A stretch of 64,000 nt of DNA, taken from the NCBI GenBank assembly GCA_034509735.1, contig JACGWO010000007.1, positions 25,572,046-25,636,045 on the forward strand. Reading direction: 5' to 3'. Shown piece after piece: positions 1 through 9,588 of the stretch (the first letter of the stretch is position 1; every line of letters starts with the position of its first letter). The translations under genes and the position numbers were made by a program. The notes beneath the pieces were generated by a model. That model made no database searches, was not told where the DNA came from, and was given only the letters and a program-made list of their open reading frames with translations. The stretch is from Sesamum alatum. Lineage: Eukaryota > Streptophyta > Magnoliopsida > Lamiales > Pedaliaceae.

Positions 1-419
1 TTGAGAAGGGTATTCATGAGTTAATCAATATGTTGGTGCAATATGAGGCAACGACCAAAAAGTCCACGCCGTTGGTATTGTTTGGAGGTGCTTCAACTTC
101 CAAGGCGAAAGGCAAGGGTGCCGGATGTTGGAAAAGGAAGAAGGGAAAGGGAAAAGCTGTCAAAGCAGCTACAAACACTAAGAGTGTTCCCATTGCCAAA
201 GAGGGGAAAGGCAAAGGAAAGGGGAAGGTTGTCTCCAAGCAACAGTCGAGGGCATATGACATATGTATCAATTGCCGTGAGAAAGGGCATTGGAAGAGGG
301 AGTGCCCCAAACTCCTCTCGAACCAAGGTATCTTTGTGATTGAGGTTAATATGGTTACTAACTCTGCCTCTTGGGTATTATATACCGGCTGTGGAGCTCA
401 CATTTGCAATAATTTGTAG
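1..419 (+). pseudogene. Gag C-terminus and protease start, copy A (partial, broken)
   Basis: The frame is open from the window edge. It encodes the basic Lys/Gly-rich tail of Gag, then a CCHC zinc knuckle (CINCREKGHWKREC, bases 264-305) that binds genomic RNA in the particle, then the start of the aspartic protease. In the intact relatives (C1, E) the protease motif is WVLDTGCGAHIC. Here the catalytic Asp is replaced by Tyr (codon 381-383), and a Gln codon has become a stop at 417-419. The protease is therefore dead by two independent lesions. Assignment rests on direct comparison with the copies at 37844-38872 and 50707-51837. Confidence 0.9.
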
Positions 420-456
420 GTGCTGAAAAAGAAGCAGAAAACTGGGTAGCGGGGAT

Positions 457-744
457 ATGATCCTGAAGCTTGGGAATGGCAAGGCCATCTCGGCAGAAGC
501 AGTAGGATCCGCCACTCTAGTAGTTAGTGATCGTATTAGTATAGAGTTAGAGCTAGTTTATTATGTACCTAGTATTATTAAAAACATCATTTCCATTCCG
601 TTGTTAGAAAATAGTGGATATGAGTTTATGATCAATAAAAATTGCTTTTATTTGATGAGGTGTGGAATTGCTCATCTACTTGGTACACTAAATAACGGGC
701 TCTATATCTTACAACAAATGAACTTCGTTCTAACACAAACGTAA
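457..744 (+). pseudogene. Protease tail and GAG-pre-integrase segment, copy A
   Basis: A 95-codon fragment encodes the segment between protease and integrase (LKLGNGKAISAEAVG, then YYVPSIIKNIISIPLL, then HLLGTLNNGLYILQQ). It is collinear with the same stretch in C1 and E. It is separated from the gag frame by the stop at 417 and a small length change near 430-450. It ends at a frameshift near 735-745, just before the integrase zinc-binding histidines. It starts at an internal Met, so the ORF limits are accidental and the piece is a broken section of one polyprotein. Confidence 0.85.
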
Positions 745-1207
745 AATAGATAACAATGGGAACGCACGACTGTGGTACGCTAGGCTAGGTCACATATCCC
801 AAGACAGGATGAAGAGATTGGTAGACTTAAAGAACCTAGAGGTAGGGGACTTGAGTGAGCTGCCAACTTGTGAATCCTGTCTAAGAGGGAAAATGACCAA
901 GAAGCCCTTTGTAGGACAAAGTAGGCTTGCCACAGGTCTGTTGGACCTGGACCATATAGACGTATGTGGACCACTAAGGACGCAGGCCCGAGGTGGGTTC
1001 TCCTACTTCATACCCTTCACCGATGATCATTCACGGTATGGTTACGTATACCTGATGAGGTACAAGTCTGAAGCTCTTGAGAGGTTTAAAGAATTTAGAC
1101 TTGAAGTTGAGAACCAAACCGGCTGCAAAATTAAAGTCCTACGGTCAGACCGAGGCGGAGAGTACCTTAGTATGAGTTCCTTGATTATCTTAAAGAAAAT
1201 GGTATAA
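745..1207 (+). pseudogene. Integrase N-half, copy A
   Basis: This encodes the N-terminal HHCC zinc domain and most of the catalytic core of integrase, which inserts the cDNA into the host chromosome. Visible are YARLGHISQDRMKRLV and LPTCESCLRGKMTKKPF (zinc ligands), DVCGPL (first catalytic Asp), FTDDHSRYGYVYLMRYKS and SDRGGEYLS (second Asp). The first His is altered: WYARLGH stands where WHARLGH occurs in the relatives. A deletion near 1170-1175 shifts the frame right after SDRGGEYLS and ends the fragment at a stop at 1205. Confidence 0.88.
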
Positions 1208-2166
1208 TATCTGAATGGACACCTCCCGGGACACCACAGTTGAATGGTGTCTCTGAAAGGAGGAATCGCACCATGTTGGACATGGTTCAATCCATGATGA
1301 GTTTTACCAAATTGCCCTTGTCCTTTTGGGGCTACGCATTGGAGACTGAGGCCAAATTACTAAATTTGGCGCCAACCAGTGCATTGACCCAAACGCCAGA
1401 TGAAATATGGCACGGCAAGCCTGCGTCCTACAACTACTTGAAAGTGTGGGGTAGCCCCACATACGTCAAGAGGTTAGTGGGAGATAAGCTAGAATCCAGG
1501 TCTAGCTTATGCAGGTTCGTTGGATACCCTAAGAAAACTGCAGGTTACTTTTATGACCCATTGGAACAAAAAGTATTTGTTTCAAGGAAAGCAGTATTCC
1601 TGGAACAAGGCTTTCCAGAGGATATCCAACCTGATGAACTGATCCTTGAAGAGTCAAGTGATGGAAACCAGTCATCAGTAGGAGCCGCGGAATCCTCACT
1701 TAGAGGATTTAGGATAGATACCCGAAGGGCTAACCAACCTCGAGAAGTCCAGCATGCTAGGCATGAAGGACAGCCTCAGGAAAGGCCAGCCTCGGTATCT
1801 GAACTGCCAGCTCCTATACAGTCAGCGCCCACAGTCACCACTGACGTTCCCATTCTCCGTAGGTCAACTAGAGAGTCTCGACCTCTGGTGAGATATGGCT
1901 TTATAAATACGACCGATCTACTGGATAACGATCCTAAGATATATGGAGAAGCGATGTCTGACATCGACTCGAGGAAATGGCTTGAGGCCATGAAAATCGA
2001 AATGGACTCCATGACCGAGAACCAAGTCCGGAGACTTATAGATCCACCGAAAGGTGTTAAGCCAATTGGCTGTAAGTGGGTCTACAAGCGCAAACTTGGC
2101 GTTGATGGAGAAGTCACAACATTCAAGGTTAGGCTAGTAGCTAGAGGGTACACTCAACGACCGTGA
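1208..2166 (+). pseudogene. Integrase C-half, linker and RT start, copy A
   Basis: This continues the polyprotein after the frameshift near 1173. It starts with NGVSERRNRTMLDM, holding the third acidic integrase residue (Glu), and continues through the integrase C-terminal part (WGYALETEAKLLN, IWHGKPASYNYLKVWG). A variable linker rich in Arg, Gln and Pro follows, then the start of the RT (GCKWVYKRKLGVDGEVTTFKVRLVARGYTQRP). It stops at 2164-2166, where sequence between QRP and DFEDTYSPVA has been altered and the frame lost. The collinear pieces in C2 are 44193-45311. Confidence 0.88.
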
Positions 2167-2768
2167 TCGATTTTGAGGACACCTACTCGCCAGTAGCCAT
2201 GGCTAAATCCATTCGGATCCTACTTGCCATAGCAGCAACGTATGACTATGAGATATGGCAGATGGACGTGAAAACGGCTTTCCTCAATGGTTTCGTTGAG
2301 GAAGAGATCTACATGGATCAGCCAAAGGGTTTCACAGTCACTGGAGAAGAACAAAAGGTCTGTCGTCTCCAGAAGTCCATCTATGGCCTCAAACAAGCAT
2401 CCCGAAGCTGGAACATTCGCTTTGATGAAGTAATACGGGGTTATGATTTCATCAAAAATGAATCCGACCCTTGTGTATACAAGAAGGTCAGTGGGACCTC
2501 TATAGTATTCCTAGTGCTTTATGTGGATGACATTCTACTTATAGGTAATGACGTTAGAATGTTGGGTGACACAAAAGCATGGTTATCAACTCCATTTTCC
2601 ATGAAGGACTTGGGTGAAGCCTCCTACATTCTAGGCATCCAGATTGTCAGGGATAGATCTAAGAGAATGTTAGGACTCATCCAAAACTCGTATATGGAGA
2701 AAGTCCTGAAGAGATTTCGAATGGACAACTCCAAACGAGGATTCCTTCCCATGAGGCATGGGATCTAG
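2163..2768 (+). pseudogene. Reverse transcriptase core, copy A
   Basis: The 201-codon piece holds the RT palm and fingers: FEDTYSPVAMAKSIRILL, MDVKTAFLNGFVEEEIYMDQP (first catalytic Asp), YGLKQASRSWNIRFDE and LYVDDILLIGND, the YVDD active site of copia RT. The active-site residues are intact, but the frame is broken from the upstream piece at 2160 and ends at a stop at 2766-2768, where the relatives have a Lys codon. RT copies the element RNA to cDNA inside the virus-like particle. Confidence 0.92.
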
Positions 2769-3428
2769 TTATCCAAGAAACAGTCTCCGCAGACTGATGA
2801 GGAACTTGAAAGGATGAAAGTCATCCCCTATGCTTCTGCCGTAGGAAGCATCCAATAGGTGGTGCACTGCACCAGACCTGACATTGCTTACGCTTTGAGT
2901 GTAACAAGCAGATATCAGTCTTGTGCAGGGGAGGCACATTGGAATGCTGTTAATGGCATCCTTAAGTACCTGAGGAGAACTAAGGAAATGTTCTTGGTCT
3001 ATGGCAATGGAGAACTGATCCTGGAAGGCTTTAGCGATGCTAGCTTCCAGGCTGATGATGATGATGCCAAGTCTCAATCGGGTTATGTATTCAGGCTTAA
3101 TGGAGGAGTAGTGGCTTGGAAAAGTTCCAAGCAAGCAACCACTGCTGATCCCACCACTGAGGCCGAATACATAGCAGCTTCAGAAGCTCCCAAAGAAGCG
3201 GTTTGGATGAGAAACTACATCCAAGAGTTAGGTGTGGTGCCTAGCATCACCGAGCCCGTTGTCATCTTTTGTGATAACAACGGAGCAATAGCGCAAGCAA
3301 AGGAACCAAGATCTCATCACCGTTCCAAACACATTCTTAGACGCTACCATCTTCTAAGAGAAATGGTGGGAAGAGTGACGTCCGGATGGACCGAGTCAGC
3401 TCAGCAGACAACACAGCAGATCCGCTGA
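2769..3428 (+). pseudogene. RT thumb and RNase H, copy A
   Basis: After the stop at 2768 the same frame resumes, is stopped again near 2857, then is open from 2859. It encodes the RT connection (TRPDIAYALSVTSRYQS) and RNase H. The catalytic acidic residues are visible in SDASFQADDDDAKSQSGY, TEAEYIAASEA and IFCDNNGAIAQAKEP. The tail (SKHILRRYHLLREMVGRV) runs to a frame-shifted stop at 3428. RNase H removes the RNA strand and spares the polypurine tract at 3508-3518 that primes plus-strand synthesis. Confidence 0.9.
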
Positions 3429-3507
3429 CAAAGCCTATGTCGCAGAGCGCGCAAGCAACATCTTGAGAATATGGAGATTAAGCATATGGGCGATTGGCTT
3501 TAAGGTC

Positions 3508-3518
3508 AAGTGGGAGAT
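3508..3518 (+). other. Polypurine tract, copy A
   Basis: AAGTGGGAGAT lies directly before the LTR start (TGCTAAAATAGG at 3519). The same tract abuts every LTR start in this window, in both orientations. It is the expected plus-strand primer. Confidence 0.88.
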
Positions 3519-5403
3519 TGCTAAAATAGGTGACCATGTAGCCAATCTTGGTAGGCGAATTGTAACCTATGTCTGAACAATTTTGAGGTTTTAATAAATC
3601 ATTAATGAATAAGAAGTGAAATTCATTTGGCATTTACTTTGTTTATGTTCACTTTATCTACTTTATATAACTGTTCACTACGCAAACAAAGTCCAAGGAC
3701 TGAAAACGCATTTCGGGGACTGGGATTACGCTTGGAGGTAGGTGCATAAAATCAGTTCCGCCGAATTAGTCCGAAAATCTCCAAGTCAAGGAATCTCGAA
3801 AGTGGGTACCGAGATTCCCCTTGAGACTTGCACTAAGCATCTGCTGTCGTATTTCATCGACGGGTGACGAGGGTCATCTAAGCAGTGTTAGTGGGTTAGC
3901 CTGCTAGGGAGCAGCTGACTGAGGTGACTCGCGGGAACCGTCTTACGGAGGACCTTGAGTAGGGTCGGTTATGTATGACGTGTGTTCCCGGTTCCAATGA
4001 TACAGGTCAAGTCCTTTGACTTGAGGAACTGCTGAGTTTACCTGTATATCAGGGTTGTGTCTTAGATATGGTGAGAGATTGTCAAGAAGCACTTGAGTAG
4101 TCATAAGCCATATCTAGTGCAACTCCGGTATACAGAGTGATAATAGTTTCCAAGAAAGGATCTATCTCCTGTCATGATGTTGACAGTTGCGTCTCACAAA
4201 TGCTCTGTGTCTTGTCCCTAAAATTTGTGGCCACAGTAACTGAACAGAAGGGAAGGTTTCCCTTGCGGCGTTTAGTAAAGGACAGACCTACACTTAGGTC
4301 CAAAATGGGTACCTGCAATTTCCGTGCCCTAGACCCTAAGTGGTGAGACTGTAGACGGAAGGATAGATGTACTGTAGAGCCTAAATGTTCATCCCCGTAT
4401 ATTCACCTAGTCTCTAGTGCCATGGACCGTTGCTAGATGGCCACCCATGGTAAAGGGCAGAATCTAGGAATCCAACCAAGTCTAGCTGAAGGTGAACCTA
4501 AAGAGTCGTACACAATCCGCACACATACAAGTATTTAATTAAATATTTGGAGAAATGAAATGATTAAATTGGATTTAATCGGGTCCTTATTTTCTTGGAA
4601 AGAATTAATTCTTTTTATTAGGTAAAAGGAATTTATCTAAATAATTAGATTTATTAAAAAAATTAATTTAATGGGCTTAGAATAAATATTTATATTTAAT
4701 ATATTTATTCATTGCCCTTGGAATATTTAAATAGGATTTTAATATTCCATTAAATTAAATTAATGGTTGAGATTAAAAGAGAGAGACAATGGCTAATATT
4801 GGTTTGACCAAAGAAGCTTGATTTTGACTAGGATTTCACTAGGTCAAATCCTAGTTGAATAGGTGTCTTCAAAGTGTAGGAGATTGAAAAGGAAGAGGAT
4901 TCCTCTTCTATAAATACTCGTTAGTACACACATTGAAGGAGATGATGAATCTTGAAACAACACACACACACACAAACACACACTCGTCCTCTCCCTCTCC
5001 TCTCTCGGCCGCGCCTCTCTCTCTCCAAGAAAATAGTTTTCTTGTTCTTTTGTTCTTCAACAATTGAACATAGGAGGGTTGATCTCGTTAAATTAATAAC
5101 GTTTGATCGATCCGTCCTCTCCCAAAATAATACTTGTTCTTTCGCTAGCACGAAGTTCAAGATACGTGGACGGATTGCGTGTCACGAATTAGAGGGTCTC
5201 CTATACGAGATCTTGGAGCGAATCGGGGAACAACGCGAGTACCAGTTAAAAGACGAAAACGACAATCGATAGGTTTCCGGTTTATCTTTTTCGAATCCTA
5301 TGGCCTCCATGATTGCTATGTATGTTTTTATTATTCATGAGATACACCAAACGCCCAGGAGTTTCAAGGGCACACCCCTTGAAGGAGTTTTTTTTTAATA
5401 TAT
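3519..5403 (+). repeat. 3' LTR of copy A (family I), cut by B1
   Basis: The LTR starts TGCTAAAATAGGTGACC directly after the polypurine tract; other family members start TGTTAGAATAGGTGACC. It is collinear with the reverse complements of 33890-35900 and 41109-43099. It carries the window-wide U3 block (CCATGG...CCATGG, about 4408-4458), a TATA box at 4909 and a CA/CT tract. It ends abruptly at 5403, inside the R/U5 part, where copy B1 begins. The last 100 or so bases, normally ending in ATTCTTTCA, are missing. Confidence 0.9.
4909..4916 (+). promoter_or_regulatory. LTR promoter TATA box, copy A
   Basis: TATAAATA lies about 1.39 kb into the LTR. It is followed at about 4960-5030 by a CA repeat and a CT-rich tract, the pyrimidine-rich setting typical of plant core promoters. 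The equivalent box recurs in the other LTRs. Confidence 0.7.
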
Positions 5404-7633
5404 TGTAGGACAAGCGGATCCGCCCGGGAGCGCGAGCGGAAGCGAGAAAAGCGAGAAATTGTGCACAAATTTAAATCTAATTTAAATATGCGAATTCCAA
5501 GGGGTGTACCCTTGGGTGCTCAACCGGGCGTTCGATGTAGGATGTGTAAATATTGAAAATATATATTTAAACACATAGGACATAGATTTATAAATGAAAT
5601 CAATCAAAGCGTAATAAACCGTTACCTTTGATTGTTTAGCGTATGCTCCCGACTACTAGCGTTGTTCCTTCTCCGGAATGCTCACGAAATCCAAACGTAT
5701 GGATTCTCCAAAGGTGATCCATACCACACCGAAAGAAACTCACGTTCTTCTTGCTAGAAAAGAACGGGTTTAGGAAGGAATCGGTTTAAGAGAAGAACAC
5801 TATGAATTAGTGTTCTCTTAAACTTACTTTGTTCTTCTTCTTGATTCAAAATCAAGTGAAGAACACAAGTGTAAGAGAGGGAGAGAGCACGAAATTTGAG
5901 AGAGAGGAGAGGATTTTTGTCTTCTCTTTTCCTAGAAAAAGATGAATAATGAATCACTTATGCTTGGTGTTGTATATTCTAATATATATACATAATTAAT
6001 GTGATTATTGGAATGTGTCTAGGTTCATCCAAGGATGTCTAGATTCATTCTAATCAATCACCATCAATTCATCAATCAAGCCTACCAAAAATTTATGGTA
6101 TGATCAAATCATACCAAAAGGGAAGAGCTTGATTGGAGTTGATTTGTCTCTTTCCAAAAGAGATAAGTCAACATACCACCTAGCATGAAACATGGCTGAT
6201 TTTGCTTCCTCCAAGGGAGCATGTCGGCCATGTTTAATTAAGGAAAGAAGTCCAACTTCTTCCCATTCCAAATTAGGAATTATTTCTCCTCTCGGGTATA
6301 ATTTAACGGACCGGGTTTTATCGTAATCCAATTACGACGAACCTAATATTAAATTCAATTTAATGTCCACTTAAATTATTCCCGTTGATCTTTTAATCCA
6401 ATTAAAAGATCCAACGTCTCAACATCTCAACTTTCCATATTTAATCGAAAATCCAATTTACCGATTAAATGAAAGCCCGATACAATATCGGCCCGTCCAT
6501 CCAATGAACTTTCCCTTAAGTAATCCAATTACTTATTTTATCCTTCGAGATTGACTCCAAGTCGATCTCTCAACCTCCTCGGTGATTTCTGTGTGACCCT
6601 TTAGTTTCACCCTCAGCTAGACTTGGGCCCGTGTCCCACAAGGGCCCGTTACCATGGGTGGCCGTCTAGCAACGGTCCATGGCACTAGAGACTAGGTGAA
6701 TTGGCGTGAACATTTAGGCGCCGATTCTGTACGGGTACGATCCTTCCATCTACTGTCTCCCGGCCTTAGTCTAGGGTATGGAATTGGGTGTCGCTTCCCA
6801 TCCTTGACTAGGCATCTATGCTTAATACTCGAGACCACGTATGCTTCATTGCGTCGACACAGGAAACCATTCCCTGTTCGACCAACCACTGTGGCCACAG
6901 CTTCAAACAGCATGAACGTGTCTCCGAGTGCATAGGAGATACCTCTGTCACATACTGACAGGGGACGGATCCTCTACTTGGAATCCACCGTCCTCGTTAC
7001 ACATTCTGACTGCACTGGACAAGGCTTATGATAATCATCTTACAGAATGATTACCTCTCGCCAGATCGAAGATACAGCCGTCCTGTGCACGCGACTGCCA
7101 TGATCCCTCAAGTCTGAGGATTACTACCGTACTATCGGAACCGGGGAAAACCAATCATACCGACCAAGCCTCCAAGGCTTCCATATGATGATCCCCGCGA
7201 GTCAGTCCAGTCGGCTCGACCCCAGTCGACCAACCCATCAAGATCGTGTAGGCGTCCCACGCCTGTCGCCGATGAAACACGGCACTCATCCAATGAACAA
7301 GACTCTTGACGCAAGTCTCAATAGGACTCTCGATGCCCTGTCTCGAGGTCCTCGACTTGGAACGTTTCAGACCCAACTCTTAATCAGTTGGTTTCATGAC
7401 CACCATCCAATGCGTGGCCCAACTGCACGAGTTGTTATCCATGGTCTGTGGGCTTTGTTGCGATATAAGTTAAACACCATTTTAACAAATGTAAGATGAG
7501 CGCAACAAAGAAGGTACCATTGGTGACGAACACTCATCTTATTCATCACATAATAATATTACATTCACATCAAGTTTGTCGGATAGGTTACAAATTGCCA
7601 AACCTATTGGCTTTCTGGTCACCTATTCCAACA
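5404..7633 (-). repeat. LTR of copy B1 (family II, 2230 bp)
   Basis: Ends match the B3 LTR pair: TGTAGGACAAGCGGATCC at the left (TGAAGGACAAG in others) and CACCTATTCCAACA at the right, followed by the reverse polypurine tract ATCTCCCACTT. It is near-identical over its length to 21602-23828 and 29250-31478. An AT-rich run around 5978-5992 (TATATATA) is a possible TATA box on the minus strand. Short ORFs in it recur in every family II LTR because the DNA is repeated, not because they are genes. Confidence 0.92.
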
Positions 7634-8396
7634 ATCTCCCACTTGACCTAAAGCTAATCACCCATTGACCTCGAACCTCTTATTCAGATGGTGAGTATGG
7701 GCAACTTGTGACATAGGCTTAGCAAGTGGATCTGCTATGTTTTCTGCAGAGTTGACTCGGTCCAACCGAACGTTACTCCTGCTATCCATCTCTCTAAGTA
7801 GATGATAGCGTCTAAGAATACGCTTGGATCGTGATGAGATCTCGGTTCCTTTGCTAGCCCTATCGCCCCGTTGTTATCATAAAGATAATTACAGGCTTAG
7901 CAATGCTAGGTACTACATAACCCTTGGATGTAGCTCATCAACCAAACCACTCCTTAGCAGCTTCCAAAGCCGCTATGTATTCAAAACTCTATGGTGGAGT
8001 CCGCCGTGGTAGCCTGCTTGGAACCCTTCCAAGTAACCACGCCACCATTAAGTCTAAATACAAAACCAAAACTGAGACTTGGCATCATCGTCATCCGACT
8101 GGAAGCTAACGTCGCTATAGCCTTCCAGTATCAACTCTCCACCGCCGTAGTTCAAGAACATGTCCTTAGTCCTTTTCAGGTACTTTAGGATAGTCTTGAC
8201 TGCACTCCAGTGTGCCTCCCCTGCACACGACTGATATCGGCTAGTTACGCTCAAAGCGAAAGCCACATCATGTCTAGTGTACTGAACAACATACTATATG
8301 CTGCCTACGGCTTAAGCATAGGGGATGTCCAACATCCTATTAAGCTCCTCATCAGTCTTAGGAGACTGCTTCTTGGATAACTTAATTCCATGCCTC
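7634..8396 (-). pseudogene. RNase H and RT end of copy B1 (remnant)
   Basis: Reverse-strand remnant of the 3' end of pol. The piece 8054-8266 reads AFALSVTSRYQSCAGEAHW ... DVSFQSDDDDAKSQ, the RT connection and RNase H start. Downstream, RNase H residues are recognisable only through frameshifts (for example at 7861-7890 and 7911-7925). It is collinear with 23830-24550 in B3 and 32480-33230 in B2. The remnant is cut at 8396, in the codons before the RT thumb. Confidence 0.85.
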
Positions 8397-8564
8397 CTTT
8401 TAAGCCACATGTCCAGTATGTTTTATTTTGTTCTTTATGCTTTGACAAACACCAAACGCCCGAGAAATTCAAAGGGAACACCCCTTTGAATCCGGTTTAA
8501 ATTATGTCTTACATTTACGTTTTTACGCTTTCGTTACGTTCCCGAGCCGTACCCGATTCTTTCA
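8395..8564 (+). repeat. Family III LTR, last 170 bp
   Basis: Sense-orientation 3' end of a family III LTR: it matches the reverse complement of about 53859-54025 and ends GTACCCGATTCTTTCA at 8564. No primer-binding site follows, so it is not a 5' LTR. It is joined on the left to copy B1 through a 3-base overlap (CTC). Confidence 0.85.
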
Positions 8565-8883
8565 AATATAAATCCAAACTATGAAATCTAAGTCCAACAT
8601 CTTATGCAAGTTGAAGCAAGTCAACTCCTCCACATTTTAGCATGAAGTGGCCGGCCATGAGGGGCTTTGTGGGAGGTTCTCTATTACCATCATGTATGGT
8701 GGTTGTGCTAGTTATGTGTGTGTGGAAGTTGCCTTGGAGGTTAATTATGGATATTAAATTTTGAATTCAAAATCCTACATACACAAAAACAATTCACTAG
8801 ACATTGAATCACATACTTGCTTCATTTTTTGCTGGAGATTTTAGGCTAAAACTACTCTGAAAATTCTCTCTTTATGTTCATAC
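8565..8883 (+). repeat. Diverged family III LTR, middle segment
   Basis: Sense-orientation middle of a family III-like LTR. Shared landmarks with the reverse complement of 46140-46450 include GGAAGTTGCCTTGGAGGTTA, TTCATTTTTTGCTGGAG and GAAAATTCTCTCTTT. In an intact LTR this part lies before, not after, the segment at 8395-8564. Two separate LTR copies must therefore be present, one probably inserted into the other. It is cut at 8883 by another LTR start. Confidence 0.75.
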
Positions 8884-9428
8884 TGTTAGAATACGTGACC
8901 GTCAAGCCAATTGATTGGCTCTTTGTAAACTATTCTAGACGATCTTTTTCAATAATATGCTAATTTAAGAAATTTTCTTTCGCCATCTTCATTATATGCT
9001 TTTAAACATTATATTTATATGAGCATTTGGTTGAAACCCTTAGATTAATTATGCTACGGGGTTGGCTCACGTATATGATGGCGACCATTGAAACCAACCT
9101 CTATGATTTGATCTAAAATATTCCAAGTCGATGAATCGGTCGGGACAGGGCATCGACCATTCCTTAAAGACTTGTAGTAAGTGATGCGTTCATATGATGA
9201 ATGTTGAGTTTCATAGATAGAGACGTATGGCGTCTGCGCACTTTAGTGGGTGCTTGATAAAGAGTTATCAAGTTCACTAAATTGACTCGCAGGAGTTGTC
9301 ATATGTAAGCCCTATATAGCATGATCGGTATGACCAGAACTCCTAGGCTACTATAGTGCACTAACTAGTCCTTAAACTTGAGGTTCCACAGTAACTTTGT
9401 GCATAGGACGGTTATGACTTGATCATGT
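8884..9428 (+). repeat. Truncated LTR start (G), related to these families
   Basis: Begins TGTTAGAATACGTGACCGTCA, the conserved LTR start, directly after the family III piece. About 540 bp of U3-like sequence follow, with recognisable but diverged phrases (CATCGACCATTCCTTAAAG, TTGACTCGCAGGAGT). It passes without an LTR end into gag sequence near 9428, so the rest of the LTR, primer site and leader are deleted. Confidence 0.65.
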
Positions 9429-9588
9429 CCAATGTGGATAAGCCATTTCCCGCGACCTTGCCGGAGGGTTTCTCGCCAGACGAGCATTTGGCGTTCAAAA
9501 AATGACATGAGGATAACAGCAAAGTACGCAACATCATACTGGCATCCATGATCAATAAGATCCAGAAATAGTATAATAGGTTGGACCT
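9429..9588 (+). pseudogene. Gag fragment at the satellite edge
   Basis: About 160 bases matching the N-terminal third of family III gag on the plus strand. The phrases GGATAAGCCATTTCCCG, CCTTGCCGGA, GCATCATACTGGCATCCATGA and AGATCCAGAAATAGTA are collinear with the reverse complement of about 51540-51735. Its frame holds stops. It continues directly from the truncated LTR on the left and is cut by the satellite on the right. Confidence 0.8.

Larger units (their letters stand above)
1..5403 (+). mobile_element. Copia element A (family I), 3' part with 3' LTR
   Basis: This is the 3' part of a Ty1/copia retrotransposon. Read left to right it holds the end of gag with a zinc knuckle, protease, integrase, RT, RNase H, a polypurine tract and a 3' LTR. 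Integrase precedes RT, the order of copia rather than gypsy. The 5' LTR and most of gag lie outside the window. The coding region is split by several stops and frameshifts, so the copy is dead. Its LTR is interrupted at 5404 by family II copy B1, and the missing last 100 bases or so of the LTR were not found in the window. Confidence 0.93.
5404..8396 (-). mobile_element. Copia copy B1 (family II): 3' LTR plus pol end
   Basis: A reverse-strand element inserted into the LTR of copy A. It holds a complete 3' LTR and only the RNase H end of pol, then is cut at 8396. The target-site flank on the left is TATAT (5399-5403); the right flank is lost, so the duplication cannot be tested. At the cut, the pol sequence and a family III LTR piece share CTC, suggesting end-joining after a deletion. 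Confidence 0.88.

Noticed and set aside
4952..5272. 106-codon ORF after the TATA box of the copy A LTR
   Set aside because: It starts in a CA/CT microsatellite; the equivalents in other LTRs are not open, and no protein similarity is visible.
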